Shown here: positions 9,673 through 17,501 of the stretch, one piece after another
Numbering within the stretch: position 1 is the first letter of the stretch
Layout: every line of letters starts with the position of its first letter
NCBI RefSeq assembly: GCF_038592985.1
Contig: NZ_CP151951.1
Span: 2,905,001 to 2,969,000, forward strand
Reading direction: 5' to 3'
Length of the DNA: 64,000 bases
Origin: Paenibacillus sp. FSL R10-2782
GTDB lineage: Bacteria > Bacillota > Bacilli > Paenibacillales > Paenibacillaceae
Program-made: the position numbers and the translations under genes
The notes under the pieces: model-generated
Database searches by the model: none
The model's input: the letters and a program-made list of their open reading frames with translations, nothing else
What the model was told of the DNA's origin: nothing

Positions 9673-11112
9673 CTAACTTTCGGTTCCATAGCCTTCAGTG
9701 AGTTGCGGTGGCTCTAAGGGTTGCTCGTCTTGCAAAGCAGGCAATGAAACTGTAATCGTGGTGCCTGCTCCCAATTCACTCTTGATGAGCATTTGCCCTT
9801 GATGACGCTCCACAAATTGCTGCGAGATTGCCAATCCCAAGCCCGTACCACCATTTTGATGGTCTACCTGAAAAAACCGTTCTCTTACTCTGGCAAGATT
9901 TTCCTCGCTAATCCCGATTCCTGTGTCTTGCACAGACACCTCGATGTTGTCCCCGATCCGTTGCAGAGACAGAAAAATAATAGAGTTCTCATGCGAAAAC
10001 TTGATGGCATTGTCCGCAATGTTTAAAAAAACCTGCTTCAGACGGTTGCCGTCTCCATGAACCAGGTATGCCGTTTCCTCCGAGTCCAGCTGGAGTTTAA
10101 TTTGCTTCATTTCCGCTTTGGCCCATACGTTCAGCATAATCTCCTGCAAAAGCTCGCGCAGATCAACCGTTCCCATGACAAGCTTCATAGCATCTTGCTC
10201 CAGCTTGGAAAAATCAAGAATTTCCTCGACCAAACCGATCAGCCGATCCGTCTCCTTGGAAATAATCTGCATCCCGATCCTCGTCTCCTCTGGATCATAG
10301 CCGCCAGAATTTAACGTTTCACTCCATCCCTTAATAGAAGTCAGCGGTGTACGCAGCTCATGGGAAATGGACGAGATAAAATCATCCTTGATTTGATTCG
10401 TTCTGGCAATTTCCTGGGCCATGTAGTTTAGAGTCGAAGCCAGCTCACCCAACTCAAAGCGATAATCTCCTTTAATTCGTGCATCAAATCGTCCTTGTGC
10501 CATCTGAGCTGATACATCACGGATATTATTAATCGGCCTAACGATGGAATTAGCGAGTCCTGTACTGACCACAAATACAATAACCAGTACAGCTACCATG
10601 ATGCCTACGGAAAAGAGCGTAATGGTAAATAGCTTGTCGTTGACCTTTTCCAGCGAGGTCGTATACCGAACAATATACACCTGATCTCCGACGATATTAT
10701 CCAGTTTTTTGGATACCGCCATAACTTGCTGACCCGTGCCAGGTTGCTTCCCAATCCAGCTCCCCGTATCCCCCGCTAAAGCTTGCGTCACATCACTGGT
10801 TTGTACACTTGTTTCTGCTGCAAAGTTCGTGGAATTATCTATTACATTCCCCTTCTCATCAAGCAATTGCAGTTCCGTATCCCCTAATGAAAACGTATTA
10901 AGCAGATACGACTGCAAAGACTGTCCTGGCTCCTTGAATTTGGGTGCAAACTCACTTACCGATTGAATGCGACTTTCCACGTGCTTATAAATCGTGTCGT
11001 AATAGTACGCACGGATTACAATCATGAAAATGACTTCTACCAACAGAAGCGCCAAGAACACCACAAAAAAATAGTGAAGCACAATCTGTCTGCCAATCCC
11101 TTTTTTGATCAT
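9673..11112 (-). CDS. Membrane sensor histidine kinase
   Basis: Sensor kinase of a two-component system, 479 residues from the ATG at 11112. That start overlaps the response-regulator stop in ATGA. Two membrane helices (about 11-34 and 163-187) flank an extracellular sensor domain, followed by HAMP (IVRPINNIRDVSAQMAQGRF), a HisKA domain with SISHELRTPLTSIKGW near residue 250, and a HATPase domain with NIADNAIKF, DTGIGI and GGTGLGLAI. All catalytic boxes are intact. It is the last gene of a four-gene operon with an ABC ATPase and a lipoprotein, which hints that those proteins influence the signal. The stimulus is unknown. Confidence 0.92.
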   Translation of the reverse strand: MIKKGIGRQIVLHYFFVVFLALLLVEVIFMIVIRAYYYDTIYKHVESRIQSVSEFAPKFKEPGQSLQSYLLNTFSLGDTELQLLDEKGNVIDNSTNFAAETSVQTSDVTQALAGDTGSWIGKQPGTGQQVMAVSKKLDNIVGDQVYIVRYTTSLEKVNDKLFTITLFSVGIMVAVLVIVFVVSTGLANSIVRPINNIRDVSAQMAQGRFDARIKGDYRFELGELASTLNYMAQEIARTNQIKDDFISSISHELRTPLTSIKGWSETLNSGGYDPEETRIGMQIISKETDRLIGLVEEILDFSKLEQDAMKLVMGTVDLRELLQEIMLNVWAKAEMKQIKLQLDSEETAYLVHGDGNRLKQVFLNIADNAIKFSHENSIIFLSLQRIGDNIEVSVQDTGIGISEENLARVRERFFQVDHQNGGTGLGLAISQQFVERHQGQMLIKSELGAGTTITVSLPALQDEQPLEPPQLTEGYGTES

Positions 11113-11807
11113 TGAGCCTGGCCTTTCCATTTATACCCATGCCCCCATACTGTTTGCAAAAAGGCGGGTTCGGAAGGATTGTTTTCAATTTTTTGCCGCA
11201 ACCGACGGATGTTTACATCCACGATTTTGGGATCGCCCATATATTCCTTGCCCCACACATGGTCAAGCAAAACATCCCGGCTGAGCGGTGTATTTTCTTT
11301 TTCAAGGAAAAATTGAATCAGGGAAAACTCTGTTGGCGTCAGCTCAATCAACTGCCCGTTTTTCTTAAATTGCTTGGCAATCAGATCCAGCGTGAATGGA
11401 CCAGACTGGAAGGATACTTTAGCCGCCGTCTCACGATGCACATTCACTCTGCGTAGCAGCGACTGAATACGGGCAATGAGCTCCGTCGGACTGAAGGGCT
11501 TGCTCACATGATCATCAGCCCCTACAGACAAGGCATACACCTTATCCTGCTCCTGTACCTTTGCCGTGAGGAAGATGATGCCAATTCGCTCATTCGTTTC
11601 CCGAATTCTTCGACAGACCTCGAAACCGTCCATACCGGGCACCATTACGTCGAGCAACGCGATATCAATATCCCGCACCGTGTTCAAAATATTAAGAGCC
11701 TCATGCCCATCAGATGCCTCCAACACCTCGAAACCGTTTCGTTTCAAGTTTATGACGATAAAGCTGCGAATGGATTCCTCGTCTTCCATGATTAAAACTT
11801 TACTCAC
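11109..11807 (-). CDS. OmpR/PhoB-family response regulator
   Basis: 232-residue DNA-binding regulator. The receiver has the acidic pair MEDEES, phospho-acceptor Asp in ALLDVMVPG near residue 54, and the conserved Lys in SKPFSP. The C-terminal winged helix includes LTPTEFSLIQFFLEKE and IVDVNIRRLRQKIE. The start is GTG at 11807, two bases after the lipoprotein stop. The 3' end overlaps the kinase start by four bases, so partner assignment is secure. Targets are not visible; autoregulation of this operon is the default guess. Confidence 0.94.
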   Translation of the reverse strand: MSKVLIMEDEESIRSFIVINLKRNGFEVLEASDGHEALNILNTVRDIDIALLDVMVPGMDGFEVCRRIRETNERIGIIFLTAKVQEQDKVYALSVGADDHVSKPFSPTELIARIQSLLRRVNVHRETAAKVSFQSGPFTLDLIAKQFKKNGQLIELTPTEFSLIQFFLEKENTPLSRDVLLDHVWGKEYMGDPKIVDVNIRRLRQKIENNPSEPAFLQTVWGHGYKWKGQAQ

Positions 11808-11808
11808 T

Positions 11809-13116
11809 CTATTCTACCTGCCTTTCCCCCAACTTGTTTTTAATGGTTTTACGCGGTTCCAGCTCACTGGATCGCTTGATACCAATCACCTGTGCATTGG
11901 TTCTCCATAGCTGGCTATATCCTTCATTATTTCGCTCCCATTGCGACAATGAGAAATATTTAATTTCTGCAATCGTTTTGTCTGTATTGTCCAAAATGAA
12001 CCTTAAATAGCTGTCCTTTTTTGATACTTTCGGATCAATGGTCACTTTTCCATGCAGCTCCTTTGGTAGCCTGAAATAGACCTGATCATTGGAATCACGA
12101 TACTGCTGCTGCTTGAAAATCGTTCCCTTGGCCCCATCCCACTGATAGAACGAAACAAAATACGGAACCTCATCCAGTGGCCTGTTGGACCAGCCCTTCG
12201 GCTTCTCCAAATTGCCAAATTCCAGAATGCCATCACCATCTACGTCACCGCTAGTAATGGTAGCATCCTTAAAGGTCACATCCATGAGATCAAGCTTTTT
12301 GAGCTTGCCGTGGTCCATCACAATAACATTGGACACCGTAGTCGTCTGAGCAATCTTGGTATCTATAATGATCCCCTGCCTACCCTCGGCTACCTTACCA
12401 GCAACCACATTGTAGATACTAAGCGCCTGACTGTCCAAATCCAGCGATCCGATTTCCTTAAAGGTTCCCCCGCTGAATTGGAATGTTTTGACCGTGAAAA
12501 ATTCATTGCGACGCAGCAGGATAATTGTCAAGTCATTCAAATTGTCCCCGTTCAGGTCCATCTTGTTATGATTAAAATCGTCTACGACGAAGTCCGTATA
12601 GCCTGTAGCATATATTTTCTCTAAAGTTCCTCCAGTATAGGAATACACGATGAGCCCCTTCTGATCGCCACCATCACTGCTATCCCCGCTGGAAAAGCCC
12701 GCTACAATATCGAGCGTGCCATCATTAGTTACATCGACCAGCTTGAACGATTCCAGCACAGTACCTTCCCCGTCAAACGTCAGCTTCTTTACCCATGTCC
12801 CGTTCTGATCCTCGAACAAGGCCCCGTGTATTTTTACACTTTCATCTGGTGTTTCGTAAAAAAGCACTGCTTCATCCGTACCATCATTGTTCAGATCTCC
12901 CGTTCGAATGGGCGTGGGGTCATCGGGGTCATTGGGGCGCAGAGGCTGTACCATGCCAAGCTGAGTAACCACTGCACCATTCAGCTGCTGTTTCTCGTCA
13001 GACATCATCGGTGCTTGCATCAGCGAAATTGGATCGCTAATGACATTACAGCCGCTTAAAAATCCAACAAGAAGCAGTGATGCGCAGCAGCCGGTTAACA
13101 TTCTCAACAACATCAT
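11809..13116 (-). CDS. FG-GAP/VCBS-repeat lipoprotein of a two-component operon
   Basis: About 435 residues. The N-terminus is a lipoprotein signal (hydrophobic stretch, then LSGC lipobox), so the mature protein is lipid-anchored on the outer face of the membrane. Repeated D-x-N/D-x-D-G segments (TGDLNNDGTDEAV, VTNDGTLDI, SGDVDGDGILEF) mark Ca-binding VCBS/FG-GAP beta-propeller blades. I prefer the ATG at 13116. A GTG at 13143, overlapping the upstream ABC gene, is an alternative that would lengthen the signal peptide. It lies between an ABC ATPase and the response regulator, so a role as an external sensing accessory is plausible but unproven. Confidence 0.85.
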   Translation of the reverse strand: MMLLRMLTGCCASLLLVGFLSGCNVISDPISLMQAPMMSDEKQQLNGAVVTQLGMVQPLRPNDPDDPTPIRTGDLNNDGTDEAVLFYETPDESVKIHGALFEDQNGTWVKKLTFDGEGTVLESFKLVDVTNDGTLDIVAGFSSGDSSDGGDQKGLIVYSYTGGTLEKIYATGYTDFVVDDFNHNKMDLNGDNLNDLTIILLRRNEFFTVKTFQFSGGTFKEIGSLDLDSQALSIYNVVAGKVAEGRQGIIIDTKIAQTTTVSNVIVMDHGKLKKLDLMDVTFKDATITSGDVDGDGILEFGNLEKPKGWSNRPLDEVPYFVSFYQWDGAKGTIFKQQQYRDSNDQVYFRLPKELHGKVTIDPKVSKKDSYLRFILDNTDKTIAEIKYFSLSQWERNNEGYSQLWRTNAQVIGIKRSSELEPRKTIKNKLGERQVE

Positions 13117-13139
13117 TTTCACTTCTCTTGCCGTCCCCT

Positions 13140-13865
13140 TCACAATTTGTTCTTTTCCACCTGTGTCAGTCGTCTGCCCTGAATATCAAATACGAGTTCG
13201 CCGCCGTTCAATCCCCATATACGGGAAGCAAAGCGTTCAGCGATCTCCAGCGGCAGTACGGTGATCACCGTCACCCGTTCGTCTGAGCAAAGCTTACGGA
13301 AGGTATCCATCACATGATCTGCTGAAGTCGGATCAAGTCCATTTACAGGCTCATCAGCCAAAATGACCTTGGCCCCGTGAACGAGCGCACGCGCAGTCGC
13401 TACCCGTTGCCGCTCACCGCCGCTAAGCTTGTCGCATTTGTCATGGGCCTTATCCAGCAAGCCCAGATCCTCCAATACGTCCATTGCTCCCATATAATCA
13501 TCAGAACGCACCATCCCGGTCACCATTCTCCATAATGGAGTCTGACCCGATCTGCCGATCAGCACATTTTTGAGAGCAGTCCGATTCATATTTAAATGCG
13601 GATTTTGCTCCAGATATGCCCATTCCCGCTTTATTTTCATTTTACCCGTCCATCCGGATTTCAGCACATCCTGGCCATCCACCATCAGACTGCCTTCCTC
13701 CCATGGCTCCTGCAAAGCAAGACAGCGCAGCAGTGTGGTTTTTCCACTTCCGCTCGGTCCCACTACGGCTATCAGTTCGCCCGGGTGAATTTCAGCATTA
13801 ATCCCGCGAAGTAATGGGGTCCGTTCAGGCCCCACTTGCTTGGTCAGCTTCTGTATTCTAATCAT
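13140..13865 (-). CDS. Orphan ABC ATP-binding protein (PhnC/LolD-like)
   Basis: 241-residue ATPase with Walker A GPSGSGKTT near residues 36-44, signature LSGGERQR and Walker B VILADEPVNGLD. The sequence is closest in feel to PhnC or LolD/MacB ATPases. No permease or binding protein is adjacent. The next gene downstream is a lipoprotein and then a two-component system, all on this strand with minimal gaps, so it heads a four-gene operon. AAAGGGG precedes the ATG at 13865. The ATPase may borrow a permease encoded elsewhere, or act with the operon's sensor. Assignment to phosphonate transport is not supported by context. Confidence 0.88.
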   Translation of the reverse strand: MIRIQKLTKQVGPERTPLLRGINAEIHPGELIAVVGPSGSGKTTLLRCLALQEPWEEGSLMVDGQDVLKSGWTGKMKIKREWAYLEQNPHLNMNRTALKNVLIGRSGQTPLWRMVTGMVRSDDYMGAMDVLEDLGLLDKAHDKCDKLSGGERQRVATARALVHGAKVILADEPVNGLDPTSADHVMDTFRKLCSDERVTVITVLPLEIAERFASRIWGLNGGELVFDIQGRRLTQVEKNKL

Positions 13866-13947
13866 CTTTGTGATTCCCCTTTGTCCGCCATCAATACTGT
13901 CTATAGTTTATAGTAAATGTGAAACAAATACCATGCAAACCGCAGTT

Positions 13948-15108
13948 TTATGCCGTCGATATTCTTTTTTGAAATAACAATCCCAACAACCCGAAAACGA
14001 CGTAGCTGCCCCCGAGTACCAGAAACATGCTGCCTTGGGTTCCATAGTCCAGTAGCGCCCCGCTAATGTTAGGTCCAATCACACTTCCCAGATTAAAATG
14101 GAAGGATGCCAGCACATTGGCGGCGGCCAATAATGATTTGGGCAGCAGATCGGCCGCATAAGCCAGTCCCAAGGAGAAAAAGGAGCCTACCAAACCACCC
14201 GCCACCGCCAACAATACCAGTGTTAGCATAAAATGATTTCCGCTCCACGGCATCAACATAAAGATCAATCCACCCGCTATGCCTACGCTTATAAGCACCT
14301 TTTTACGGCCCCAACGATCACTCCATATACCTAGCGGCAGTTGGAGCACTAATCCGCCCAAGCTGACAAAGGGGAGTAATGCGGCAATCTCATCCGTATG
14401 AAAGCCAATACGAAGGCCATATACCGGAAAGTTGCTGTTCAGGCTGGCTTCCATATAACCGTACAAAAATGCAGGCAACAGCGCGTACCATGCCCAGCTA
14501 TAGCTGCGCCGGAATCTGCGTGCTGGGCGCGCCCCTGTTTCCAGCTTTTCCGGTCTAGAATCCGGCAGCTTCATGAGCACCAGCAACAGAATGAGCAAGC
14601 ACAACAAAGCCAGCGCTGCAAACGGAACCAGCATTCCATAATCAAGCAACCACAATCCAAGCGGGCCCAGTGCAAACCCCAGCCCGTAGGACATGCCGTA
14701 AAAAGAAATGTTACGCCCACGATTCTCTGCCGGAGTCACTAGCAGTATCCACAGCTGGGCAGAATAATGCAATGCACTGTCCCCGATTCCGACTAGCAGT
14801 CGCAATACGAACCACACTCGGATATCTGGAATTAGCGGGAACAGTAGTAACGTAAAGAGCACAAGCACAAGTCCTCCGGCCATCAGCTTTTTGAAGCCCA
14901 ACCATCCCAATGTCCGTTCAGCCACCAGCGTCATAGCAAATGAACCAATATACAAAGCAGCGGCATTCATTCCGTTCAGGGAAGAAGAAACACCCATCTG
15001 TTCCAAAGAGATGGACAAAATCGGCAAAAGTAGCCCTTGACACAATCCGGCCACAACAATAACCGCAATTAAGATAAAATAATGCACCCGCATTGACGAC
15101 GACATCAT
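13948..15108 (-). CDS. MFS transporter
   Basis: A 386-residue integral membrane protein with about twelve hydrophobic segments. The cytoplasmic loop motif between helices 8 and 9 reads GIWSDRWGRKKVL, typical of the major facilitator superfamily. AGGAGG precedes the ATG at 15108. It is likely a proton-driven exporter of a small molecule. It is divergent from a winged-helix protein gene across a 437-base gap holding a palindrome and hairpins, the usual layout of an efflux pump and its regulator. Substrate unknown. Confidence 0.9.
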   Translation of the reverse strand: MMSSSMRVHYFILIAVIVVAGLCQGLLLPILSISLEQMGVSSSLNGMNAAALYIGSFAMTLVAERTLGWLGFKKLMAGGLVLVLFTLLLFPLIPDIRVWFVLRLLVGIGDSALHYSAQLWILLVTPAENRGRNISFYGMSYGLGFALGPLGLWLLDYGMLVPFAALALLCLLILLLVLMKLPDSRPEKLETGARPARRFRRSYSWAWYALLPAFLYGYMEASLNSNFPVYGLRIGFHTDEIAALLPFVSLGGLVLQLPLGIWSDRWGRKKVLISVGIAGGLIFMLMPWSGNHFMLTLVLLAVAGGLVGSFFSLGLAYAADLLPKSLLAAANVLASFHFNLGSVIGPNISGALLDYGTQGSMFLVLGGSYVVFGLLGLLFQKRISTA

Positions 15109-15280
15109 GGTTCCTCCTGATATAACATGTAAAAAATCATAATCTTAAAATGAATGTTAAGGAATGATTTGCATTTGATTCCATAATCAATAGATATCCT
15201 TATTACTATGTATAGCGTTCATGCAAACACAGCCAGAATACATGCAAATTTCAGTATTTTTAGTGCATAAAAGAAAAGAT

Positions 15281-15312
15281 GAAAAAAATCGCCATCTGAA
15301 ATGACGATTTTA
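15281..15312 (-). terminator. Hairpin with U-tract in the MFS leader (attenuator or end of a small RNA)
   Basis: Read on the minus strand, an 11-base arm (one G-U pair) and its partner enclose a five-base loop and are followed by seven T. A second stem (GACTCC/GGAGTC) lies about 35 bases upstream. A transcript starting near 15400 would stop here, 170 bases before the MFS start. It is therefore either an attenuated leader or a short independent RNA of about 120 nt. It matches no riboswitch family I recognise. Confidence 0.5.
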
Positions 15313-15395
15313 CGGAAAGTCTGTCTGATATGTAACCGACTCCACATCGTTAGGGAGTCTTGTATGCTCAATCCGAACCCAATCACGTCACAGCG

Positions 15396-15415
15396 CACTA
15401 TTTTATATTATAGTG
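15396..15415. promoter_or_regulatory. Palindrome CACTAT-N8-ATAGTG overlapping a TATAAT box
   Basis: Perfect six-base arms at 15396-15401 and 15410-15415. On the minus strand a TATAAT sequence lies inside it, fitting a -10 box for the MFS leader. It is a candidate operator in a divergent exporter/regulator gap. Confidence 0.4.
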
Positions 15416-15421
15416 GACAAT

Positions 15422-15515
15422 GCCCAGCAGAACAAGCCATAATAAATAAGTGAGCAATTTCAAAATGCTCATGTTTTGCTTATGGACGGGCTTAATTTCG
15501 TTCACCGCTCTGGGC
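15422..15515 (+). promoter_or_regulatory. Nested inverted repeats in the leader of the winged-helix gene
   Basis: Three concentric complementary pairs are visible: GCCCAG 15422-15427 with CTGGGC 15510-15515; CCATAA 15437-15442 with TTATGG 15480-15485 (or AAGCC with GGCTT); and TGAGCA 15451-15456 with TGCTCA 15466-15471. They would fold into one long branched hairpin ending 30 bases before the start codon. There is no T-run, so this is not an ordinary terminator. Confidence 0.4.
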
Positions 15516-15545
15516 TCGAAGACAGAATAGGAGGCACTTGATTCC

Positions 15546-16463
15546 ATGAGTTATCAAATTAAAATAGACACTTCTCCAATTTACGAATTACTCGGCAGCT
15601 TTATGGCCTATGTAACCAAAAAATGGGTACACGATATGGACTTGGGCCATGAGTGGATCGACAAAGTGGATGCACGGCTACAAAACGAAGTTCGCACCGA
15701 GCTGGCTACAGCGCAGGATTGCCCTTTTAGCGATTATGACGCGCTTTATGTTTGGGCTTTGCTTCGACCGGAATCGGATGAAATATCTGATTATATCGCT
15801 TATTTGGACCACGGCCCGGATGAAGATATGTTCGAGCTGATTGTTCCGCATGTTCCTTTTTTAACCTTTGAAGAATCTTTGCGCATTCGCAAGGTGTACG
15901 CCCCTCTCCTCAAATTATGGGACCGGGACTACTTCCGGGCAATGGAAAGCGAACTGCGTGTGCTGGCAGAGGAAGACGCAGCAGAAAAACGTATGCTTCT
16001 GAACAAAATGGAACCGGAAGCATTGGTTGAATACGCCACAGCCGGACTGATCGTGCCTCATATGGAAGATTTGGATACAGTTGTTCTGTTTCCAGTCGTC
16101 CATAATCGTCCGATTAATTCGTACTGTTTTTATACCCGTATGCTGCTGATCCAGTATCCGGTAGACGTTCCTGAAGAAAGCGAGGAAGAACCGCCTACAC
16201 TCCTGCTTCGGCTGACTCGGGCGGTAAATGACCCGCAACGTCTGCGGATTCTGCGTTACGTGGCTCAAGGCCCTAAATCTCTCGAAGATATGCGTCAGGA
16301 TTTGAGCCGATTGGAAGACACGCTCATGTCTGATATGATGATTTTGCGAGTAGCTGGCCTGCTCCGTATCCATATTGGACGTTATCACAAGGAAAAATTC
16401 AGCATTCGCCCCGACGGAGCGGCTGATTTACAGGTATTTTTGGAATCCTATATCGGACTGTAA
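15546..16463 (+). CDS. ArsR-like winged-helix protein with a large N-terminal domain
   Basis: 305 residues. The C-terminal 90 residues form a winged helix of the ArsR type: LTRAVNDPQRLRILRYVAQGPKSLEDMRQDL, then a recognition-helix region and wing. The N-terminal 210 residues are acidic and not recognised; they may bind a ligand. AGGAGG at 15529-15534 precedes the ATG at 15546. It is divergent from the MFS gene, so it is a candidate regulator of that exporter. The 65 bases to the HAD gene downstream suggest co-transcription with it. Confidence 0.8.
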   Translation: MSYQIKIDTSPIYELLGSFMAYVTKKWVHDMDLGHEWIDKVDARLQNEVRTELATAQDCPFSDYDALYVWALLRPESDEISDYIAYLDHGPDEDMFELIVPHVPFLTFEESLRIRKVYAPLLKLWDRDYFRAMESELRVLAEEDAAEKRMLLNKMEPEALVEYATAGLIVPHMEDLDTVVLFPVVHNRPINSYCFYTRMLLIQYPVDVPEESEEEPPTLLLRLTRAVNDPQRLRILRYVAQGPKSLEDMRQDLSRLEDTLMSDMMILRVAGLLRIHIGRYHKEKFSIRPDGAADLQVFLESYIGL

Positions 16464-16527
16464 TTGGAACTGTGTTCTCCGTTATAACCGAACATCGTTA
16501 AAGCATTGGCTTGGAAGGAGTATCAAC

Positions 16528-17292
16528 ATGTCGTATCCGAAGCAGCACATATTATTCGATCTTGATGACACCTTGGTCCACTGCAACAAGTATTTCGATC
16601 TTATTCTCAACCACTTTTTCGATTTGCTCCAGGAATGGTTTGCAGCCCATAACCTGACGAAAAATACAATTCGTGAAAAACAAATCGAAATTGATGTGGC
16701 TGGTGTTCATCAGGTGGGCTTTGCCAGCGAGCATTTTCCACAATCCTTGATTGATACGTACCACTTTTTCTCGGAACAATTCGGACGCCGTACAGATCCT
16801 CGGGAAGAGCAGGAGCTTCGCTCGCTTGGCCGAAGTGTGTACGAGCAGGAAATTGAACCGTATCCCGGGATGGTCGAAACGTTAAACTCGCTCCAAAAAG
16901 CCGGACATTCCCTGCATCTCTACACCGGCGGTGAGCAGGTCATTCAGGAAAAGAAGATTGAACAGATGAAGCTGGCTAACTATTTTGATGATCGCATCTA
17001 CATTCGCCAGCATAAAAATGTCGAGGCACTGGAGGAAATTATTCAGATGAACCGCTTTGACCGAAGCATCACCTGGATGATTGGAAACTCCCTGCGCACC
17101 GATGTATCTCCTGCCCTTGCAGCAGGCATTCATGCCGTGTATCTCAAGCAGCCCAAGGAATGGGTTTACAATATGGTTGAACTGCAAAAAAACGTTAACT
17201 CCGTGATGTATACGATACAGAAGCTGACAGAAGTACCCCGAGTGATACACGAAAGCATTCAATTGCATCAACAAAAAAGGACCCTCGGCTAG
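16528..17292 (+). CDS. HAD-superfamily hydrolase
   Basis: 254-residue phosphatase-like protein. Motif I is DLDDTLVHC (nucleophile and acid Asp), motif II is in LYTGG, and GNSLRTDVSPALAAG is motif IV. It probably dephosphorylates a small metabolite. The ATG at 16528 has GGAAGGAG eight bases upstream. A longer in-frame start at 16375 lies within the previous gene and lacks a ribosome site. It follows the winged-helix gene closely, so the two are likely co-transcribed. Confidence 0.9.
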   Translation: MSYPKQHILFDLDDTLVHCNKYFDLILNHFFDLLQEWFAAHNLTKNTIREKQIEIDVAGVHQVGFASEHFPQSLIDTYHFFSEQFGRRTDPREEQELRSLGRSVYEQEIEPYPGMVETLNSLQKAGHSLHLYTGGEQVIQEKKIEQMKLANYFDDRIYIRQHKNVEALEEIIQMNRFDRSITWMIGNSLRTDVSPALAAGIHAVYLKQPKEWVYNMVELQKNVNSVMYTIQKLTEVPRVIHESIQLHQQKRTLG

Positions 17293-17303
17293 AGAGCACC
17301 TCT

Positions 17304-17384
17304 AATATCCCCTTCAAGTAGACACTCAAAAAAGTCCACATGGTATCATGAGGATAGAGAGAACTTGGAGGGGATATTTTTTAA
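17304..17384 (+). terminator. Long-loop hairpin after the HAD gene (terminator or mobile-element remnant)
   Basis: Sixteen-base arms at 17304-17319 and 17363-17378 pair with one G-T mismatch and are followed by six T. The 43-base loop is unusually long for a terminator and contains TAGACACTC, which resembles ends of IS3-type elements. Either reading is possible. Confidence 0.5.
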
Positions 17385-17501
17385 TTTTAAAACTTGCCAA
17401 CGATTTTAGCCAAATTCAAACAGCGCGCGCCGGTTAAGTATTGGCACGCGCTCACTGCTTAGTCTTTTTTTATTTTTCTACTTAACAGAGGGATAACCAT
17501 T

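Noticed and set aside
13140..13865. Phosphonate import ATPase PhnC
   Set aside because: No phnD or phnE genes are adjacent; similarity is at ATPase-family level only.
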